Part shown: piece after piece, positions 60,101-64,000 of the stretch | Layout of the letters: the number at the start of each line of letters is the position of its first letter | Numbering within the stretch: the stretch's first letter is position 1 | Origin: Hemibagrus wyckioides | Taxonomy: Eukaryota; Chordata; Actinopteri; Siluriformes; Bagridae | Assembly (NCBI RefSeq): GCF_019097595.1 | Contig: NC_080713.1 | Location: forward strand, 11,081,199-11,145,198 | DNA length: 64,000 nucleotides | Direction: 5' to 3' | Notes under the pieces: generated by a model | What the model was told of the DNA's origin: nothing | Database searches by the model: none | Seen by the model: only the letters and a program-made list of their open reading frames with translations | Made by a program: the position numbers and the translations under genes

Positions 60101-63100
60101 TCGCAGCTGTTGGACCTCATTCTGCAAAGTCGACGACTCCTGCTGAAGGGCGTGAATTTGTCCGTCTCGCTCGCTTATTGTCCAGTTGAGGTTCGACAAT
60201 TCTTCGTTCTTTTGGGACAGCAGATTCTTGGCTTCTTGAAATTCTTCCACTTGAAAAGCAAATTTATCCTGAAGGTTTGTTAAGGCACTTTGCTTCTCCT
60301 CTATTGCTATGGAAAGCCTTGAAGACTCTTGCTTTAGGGCTTGAGTTTGACTCTGCAGCTCAGACACTAGTTCTGTACTTTCCATAAACTGACTCTTCAA
60401 CAAATCAGCCTCTTCAGCCTTCCTCTGAAGATCCTGAAGAGCTTTAGTTTGATCCACCACAGTGGAAGTGCTTTCAACAAGGGCTGCTTTGAGTCTTGAT
60501 ACCTCTGCAGCCTGCTCAATGAGATTGATGTTCAACAGTGAAACCAATTCTGTCAACTGGGACAACTCTAGTCTTAAGTTGTCATTTTCTAACTCTTTGC
60601 CTTTCATGGTTTCAGTCAGGCTGCTGAGCTCTGCAGTGTGTTTAGATATAGTGTCAAGATGGGCCTGATCCTTCTCAGCTTGTGTGGCCCTGAGTTGTGC
60701 GATCTCTGAGGATATGCCCTGTGCTTCACTAGTCAGTTGGGAAATGGTGTCTTCAAGTTTGGCAGTGTTGGCCTTCGTGCTCAGCTGCTTCTCTGCTTCA
60801 TTCTTCAACAGAGCATCCTTTTCAGCTAGAGCTGAACTAAGGTTGTCATTTTTCTCAAGCAATACCTGCAAATCACCTTGTAATTTGGAGATGACCTCCA
60901 TGTCAGATTTAATCCGTGCTTCTAAGTCTGCCGTTATCTTTTCATTCAACTGAGTGAGCTCTTGATCCTTTTTGAGCAGCAAGACATCTTTCTCCTGCAG
61001 TGATCTCTGAAGGTTCTGAGCATCCCTCTGTAGTTCAGCAATGGTTTCCATTTTCTGGCTGATCTGATCTTCACCGGATTCAAATCTGACCTGTAACTGA
61101 CTCAAGAATGTCTCCTGCTGTTTAAAGGACTCTTCTTTTTGCTGCAGTTCCAGGTGTAAGCTTTCAGCTTTGGAATGCTCGGTTGCTAGCTGCTGTGTCA
61201 AACATGTAAAATTGGCATCTCTATTGGACAACAGATTCTGAAGAGCCCAGATTTCTTCTTGCCTTGTGGAAATCTCTCTCTCTGATTTCTGGAATTCGGC
61301 TTCCAGTGTACTATTTGCCTTATTTAGTGCCTGAACATTATCCTGAAGTTTCCCCAGCTCGACTTGTTTCTGGCTCAGCTCCTGTTTCAGTGTTGCACTC
61401 TCTGCCAAATGACTCTCCAAAGAACATTTAAGATGCTCATTATCCAAGAGAAGCTTTGCAACATTGTCGTTCGTGGTTGCTAACTGGCTACTGAGTGAAA
61501 CCAGTGACTCGTTTCTCTTGTTGAGCTCGTCAGTGTGATTACAACATTCACTTTCTTTCGCTCTCAAATCCTGGAGCAGTTGTGAACATTCTCCTTTAAG
61601 CTTCTCGTTCTCAGTTTGGAGGTTTGTGGAAAGCTCTCGCTGATGATTAAGCTCACTTTGTAAGGAAGAACACTCCTTAGACTGCTGTTGTAAAACTGCA
61701 TCTTTCTCCAGAAGTCCTGACTTCAGAGCGCTACCCTGTTCCTGAAGTAACGAGAGAGTTTCTTGTAGCTGAGTAAGCTGGTCCTGATAACCCACAAGCT
61801 GTTTGCGTAGCTCTGAATTGACCTGGTCTTTTTCAGCAAATCTGATGTTATGTTGAGAATCTGACATCTTTAGCTGTTCATTCAAATGGTTTATGGACTC
61901 TTTGCTCTCCTGTAACTGTCGAGAGAGAGCTTCACATTCAGTAGTCTTTTCAAGTAAAGCTTCCTGCGTTTGCTTGACTGTTTTGCTAAATTCTTCTTTG
62001 TCTTTAAGCAAGCCTTCTATAATTTTACGGTTTTCTGCATGCTGCATCTCAAACCCAGACAGCTTGTCATTTAACAAGCTTTTTTCCTTAACTAACTCCT
62101 CTTGCTCTTTTTGAATGATGCTATTTTGCTCAGTAAGGATGGAAATCTGAGAAGCAAGGTTACCCTTCTCTTCCAGCGTCGTCGCTACCTTCTTATCCAT
62201 TTCGGACACGACCTGACTAAGCTCAGCTAGCTCCTTCTCTTTATTCTCATATAAAGCTCTTATCTGTAGGGTCTGTGTGCTCAGGACCTGAATGTTGTTA
62301 TGAAGCTCGATGATATTAGCCTGTCTGAGAGTTATTTCTTCAGTTAGATTCTTGTTACTGGCATGCAACTCTTCCAGGGACTTTTTCATGTCACCATTTT
62401 CAGCCTCGAGCTTGGCATTAAGCTCATTCATGGTGCCTAACTCACTGCTGAGGGAAGAAAGAGATGCGTTCCTTTTGTCCAGGTCATTTAGATGGCTTTG
62501 ACACTCATGGGCCTTATTACTGAGAGCTGTGTTTTGTTCCTGAAGGCTTTGACGGAGCTGAGTACATTCTTCTTTCAGGGAGTCACATTCAGTTTGAAGC
62601 GTTGAAGAGAGACTCCTCTGCTGTAGAAGTTCGCTTTGTAAAGAAGCGAACTGGGAAGCTTGCTGCTGTAAAAGGCTATCCTTCTCCGATTCTCCAGAAT
62701 TCAAACTCTCCTGCAGCTGCATGATTTGACTCAGCTGAGTGTCTATTTGTATGCTTTTCTCACCCAGAGCTCTCTCATTTTCTGATATTTTACAGTTTAA
62801 TTGGTCAACCTGAGTGTTCAAGGCCTCTATTTGGCTTTGTAAACGTCCAGCCAGCTCGTTACTGATCTCCAGCGACTCTTTAAGCTGACTACACTCACCC
62901 GTTTTCTCCAACAGATGTTCAGAAAGAGACTGCTTGCTTTGCTCAAGCTCTGTGGCTTGATCGTTGAGCTTCTCCTTATCTTTAATCAGGTCTTCTACCA
63001 TTTTTCCTTTTTCCACTTGCTGTGATTCAAGTTCTTCTGTTTTCCTCAGCAGGATGACTTTCTCCTCTGAAACCTGTTGCAACAGCTGAGCCTTGTTCTC

Positions 63101-64000
63101 GACTTCCTGCTTAAGAGCGTGATTCTCTTTGGTGAGATCGTCCACTCTGGACTGCAGGCTGACATTTTGGTTTTGCACTACATCCATTTTTTCCTGGGAT
63201 TCCTGCAAATGCTGTGTTTGGGTCTGTGAAATCTCCTCTAGAGATTTTTGAAGAACTAGAATTTCATCCTTAAGTGATTTCAACTTTACGTCCTGCTTAG
63301 AAATGGTCTTTGTTTTGCCAGCCAATTCTTTTTGTAGTGCCTTCTTTTCTTCTTCTGCCTTTTCCTGCACTATCCGAAGCTTTTCCTCCAGCGACATTAT
63401 AGTCACCAGTTTCTCTTCAACCCCTAGCTTAACCTGTTCCTGGCACTCGACCTGTGCTTGAAGCTGACTGGATAGAGACTGCAGTTCATTATTATATTTT
63501 GTAACATCTGCCAACAGCTTGTTACGTTCTTCCTTGAGAGACTTCATCTCCTTCTCGTGAGTCTGCTCGCGGTCAAGGATCTGCTCTTTAAGCTTCTCGT
63601 TCGAATTTCTCATCTCTTTCAGCTGAGCAAGAACGTCCTCCGAGTCCTGAAGTTTTTGAGTAGCAGCAAGCATTTGTTCCTTCAGTGATGAAATCTGAGT
63701 TTCGCATTCGGTAAGGTGTGCACGCTGACTTGTATTCAGCTTCTGAATTTCCATGTTGAGATCTTGTATTTTCAGCTTGTTCTCTTCCAGTTGACTGAGC
63801 AGTTCCTTCGTCTCATTCAACTTTGCCTCTTTCTCTTTACGGGCTTCACTTAGATCATTCTCTGTGACCCTGAGTTGTTCCGTCAGCTCAGCTATTTTCA
63901 TATTAAGGGAATGCTGGTCAGAAGACTGTGACTCTCTAATGATACGAGCTTCCTGTTCAGCTTTCACAAGAACACTCTCAATACGAACCAAATCCTCCTC
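44958..64000 (-). CDS. golgb1: Giantin (golgin subfamily B member 1), 3' portion, 5' end outside window
   Basis: Giantin is a huge coiled-coil tether held in the cis/medial Golgi membrane by a C-terminal anchor. Joining 52388-64000, 51314-51471, 49737-49791, 48558-48683, 48225-48377, 47256-47353, 46916-47050, 45735-45849 and 44958-45116 gives 4,203 open codons ending in TAG, with all phases compatible. Recognition rests on giantin landmarks: [47 protein letters not shown] followed by YREDLNQV, three copies of a KxxQAALxxRK motif, VAPGAPQE, and a terminal hydrophobic segment ending CFTGVL. Nearly all of the protein is heptad-type coiled coil rich in E, K, Q and L. Human giantin has 3,259 residues, so this fish form is longer even without its N-terminus; two stretches are internal duplications (see findings). 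The start codon and N-terminal exons lie beyond base 64000. Confidence 0.96.
45735..45849 (-). CDS. golgb1: golgb1 penultimate exon, 38 full codons ([13 protein letters not shown]...)
   Basis: A serine-rich then acidic cytoplasmic linker, [18 protein letters not shown] then [20 protein letters not shown]. The first base completes AG|T (Ser). The donor is ACA|GTAAGT. The acceptor CAG follows a GT-rich run. Confidence 0.9.
46414..46725 (+). mobile_element. golgb1: Tc1-derived MITE in a golgb1 intron
   Basis: The left end TACACCGATCAGGCATAACA and right end TGTTATGCCTGGTCGG are inverted. Inside is the 5' part of the Tc1 family with the transposase start [20 protein letters not shown] at 46566 on. 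The body ends after about 110 bases of coding sequence, so it is a short non-autonomous derivative. It lies between the last and third-last golgb1 exons. Confidence 0.85.
46916..47050 (-). CDS. golgb1: golgb1 exon, 44 full codons ([18 protein letters not shown]...)
   Basis: Coil [18 protein letters not shown] followed by [18 protein letters not shown] and AEQRFK. It corresponds to the human LLEEERDQRVAAENAL segment just before the membrane anchor. The acceptor is TGTTTAG and the donor AG|GTAATG; split codons join both neighbours. Confidence 0.92.
47256..47353 (-). CDS. golgb1: golgb1 exon, 32 codons plus 2 nt ([14 protein letters not shown]...)
   Basis: The exon encodes [20 protein letters not shown] to DIRELKS and AG| of a split Arg. 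The VAPGAPQE motif is shared with human giantin at the equivalent place near the C-terminus. The acceptor is TTTTTTTACAG and the donor AG|GTAAAA. Confidence 0.92.
47354..48224. other. golgb1 intron without recognised elements
   Basis: Ordinary AT-rich intron sequence; nothing further identified. Confidence 0.5.
48225..48377 (-). CDS. golgb1: golgb1 exon, 51 codons ([15 protein letters not shown]...)
   Basis: Coil [18 protein letters not shown], then [16 protein letters not shown] and a glutamine-rich end SPAQ, phase 0 on both sides. The acceptor is TTGTTCTGCAG and the donor CAG|GTATAA. A decayed copy of its 5' part lies in the upstream intron at 49166-49262. Confidence 0.9.
48558..48683 (-). 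CDS. golgb1: golgb1 exon, 42 codons ([14 protein letters not shown]...)
   Basis: A short non-coil linker ([14 protein letters not shown]) followed by coil [19 protein letters not shown] to QQLNIK. The donor is a full consensus AAG|GTGAGT. The acceptor TAG is preceded by a (TG)n run instead of a pyrimidine tract. Confidence 0.9.
49166..49262 (-). pseudogene. golgb1: Decayed partial duplicate of a golgb1 exon inside an intron
   Basis: AGCAGAAACAGCAGTTTTCT, CTTCTACAGCTTGCTGCCAC and ACATGACAAACAGGAA closely match 48340-48434, which holds the 5' part of exon 48225-48377 and its acceptor. The copy has insertions at the acceptor side and loses the exon 3' part, so it is unlikely to be spliced. Confidence 0.75.
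49737..49791 (-). CDS. golgb1: golgb1 small exon, 18 codons ([18 protein letters not shown])
   Basis: The exon completes the split Arg codon (AG|G), reads [18 protein letters not shown], and has donor AAG|GTAACA. The acceptor is CACACAG, preceded within 30 bases by a T10 run. Both phases match the neighbouring exons. Confidence 0.88.
50101..50398 (-). mobile_element. tRNA-derived SINE in a golgb1 intron, reverse orientation
   Basis: CCAATCCAGGGTCACTGGGA and TATCCCAGGGGACTTGGGGC, with the head rc of GGTTCAATTC (B-box) near 50341-50350 and GCAAACCACTAAGCC (A-box side) near 50369-50384. It is one of the fuller copies in the window. Confidence 0.75.
51314..51471 (-). CDS. golgb1: golgb1 exon, 52 codons plus 2 nt ([14 protein letters not shown]...)
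   Basis: Coiled-coil segment [18 protein letters not shown] to QAELAEL, then AG| of a split Arg codon. The acceptor is TTTTTTCTTCCAG and the donor AG|GTAATT. The intron before it (51472-52387) holds a Harbinger-like element. Confidence 0.92.
51626..52278 (+). mobile_element. Harbinger-like transposon remnant in a golgb1 intron
   Basis: The left end GGGGGCTTTCACACTGGCAG is a PIF/Harbinger-type terminus; the degraded right end may be near CCAAGTGAAGCC (52268-52278). From 51883 an open start reads [14 protein letters not shown], like the Myb-type protein of Harbinger elements, and it is followed by a GTAAG donor. It fills most of the 916-base intron next to the giant exon. Confidence 0.55.
52388..64000 (-). 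CDS. golgb1: golgb1 giant central exon (at least 11.6 kb, open to window edge)
   Basis: The exon holds 3,871 uninterrupted codons reading [10 protein letters not shown] at the right edge and ending TEKDGL with donor CTG|GTGAGT at phase 0. It is almost pure coiled coil. The KxxQAALxxRK motif is encoded near 58511-58563, 57950-58000 and 56402-56452. The highly conserved [20 protein letters not shown] block is near 55811-55880. Its acceptor is not in the window, so the true exon is longer. The long plus-strand open frames within it are by-products of the codon bias. Confidence 0.97.

Noticed and set aside
52140..62501. Numerous plus-strand open frames of 60-155 codons opposite the giant golgb1 exon
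   Set aside because: They are antisense to a clearly coding frame, are rich in S, L, F and C as expected from the complement of E/K/Q codons, and match no family.

Overview
The window is vertebrate DNA, almost certainly from a teleost fish. It holds GT-AG-spliced genes, a giantin (golgb1) gene and a muscle-type actin gene, and the AT-rich spacer is full of typical fish repeats: Tc1-like elements, tRNA-derived SINEs, an L2-like LINE, hAT and Harbinger remnants and very many microsatellites. I could not determine the species from sequence alone; a catfish-like ostariophysan would fit the repeat content.

Layout. Bases 1-29.5 kb are non-coding: decayed Tc1-like copies, SINEs, a hAT-type MITE with a perfect 8-bp target-site duplication, and long simple repeats. 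No coding exon is convincing there; one weak candidate 5' exon lies near 16.9 kb on the minus strand. Bases 29.8-35.8 kb carry a complete minus-strand actin gene of 377 codons in eight coding exons, plus a non-coding first exon, a TATA box and a perfect CArG box. Its intron positions are those of smooth-muscle actin genes, but its diagnostic residues look cardiac/striated. Bases 36-42.3 kb are a repeat cluster: a 43-bp minisatellite, an L2-like LINE interrupted by a piece of another LINE, an (AGGTG)32 array, and two Tc1-type elements. From 44.96 kb to the right edge lies the 3' part of golgb1, also on the minus strand: eight short 3' exons and a single open exon of at least 11.6 kb that runs out of the window.

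The two genes are not functionally linked in any obvious way. The actin is a filament protein whose CArG/TATA promoter suggests SRF-driven muscle expression. Giantin is a tail-anchored Golgi coiled-coil tether; here it has at least 4,203 codons, larger than the 3,259-residue human protein, with visible internal duplications. The points most worth a second look are simple repeats that form or replace the pyrimidine tracts of several splice acceptors in both genes, the mixed identity of the actin, the internal duplications of giantin, a decayed copy of a giantin exon in a neighbouring intron, and an L2-like LINE that shares its 3' tail with a SINE in the same window.
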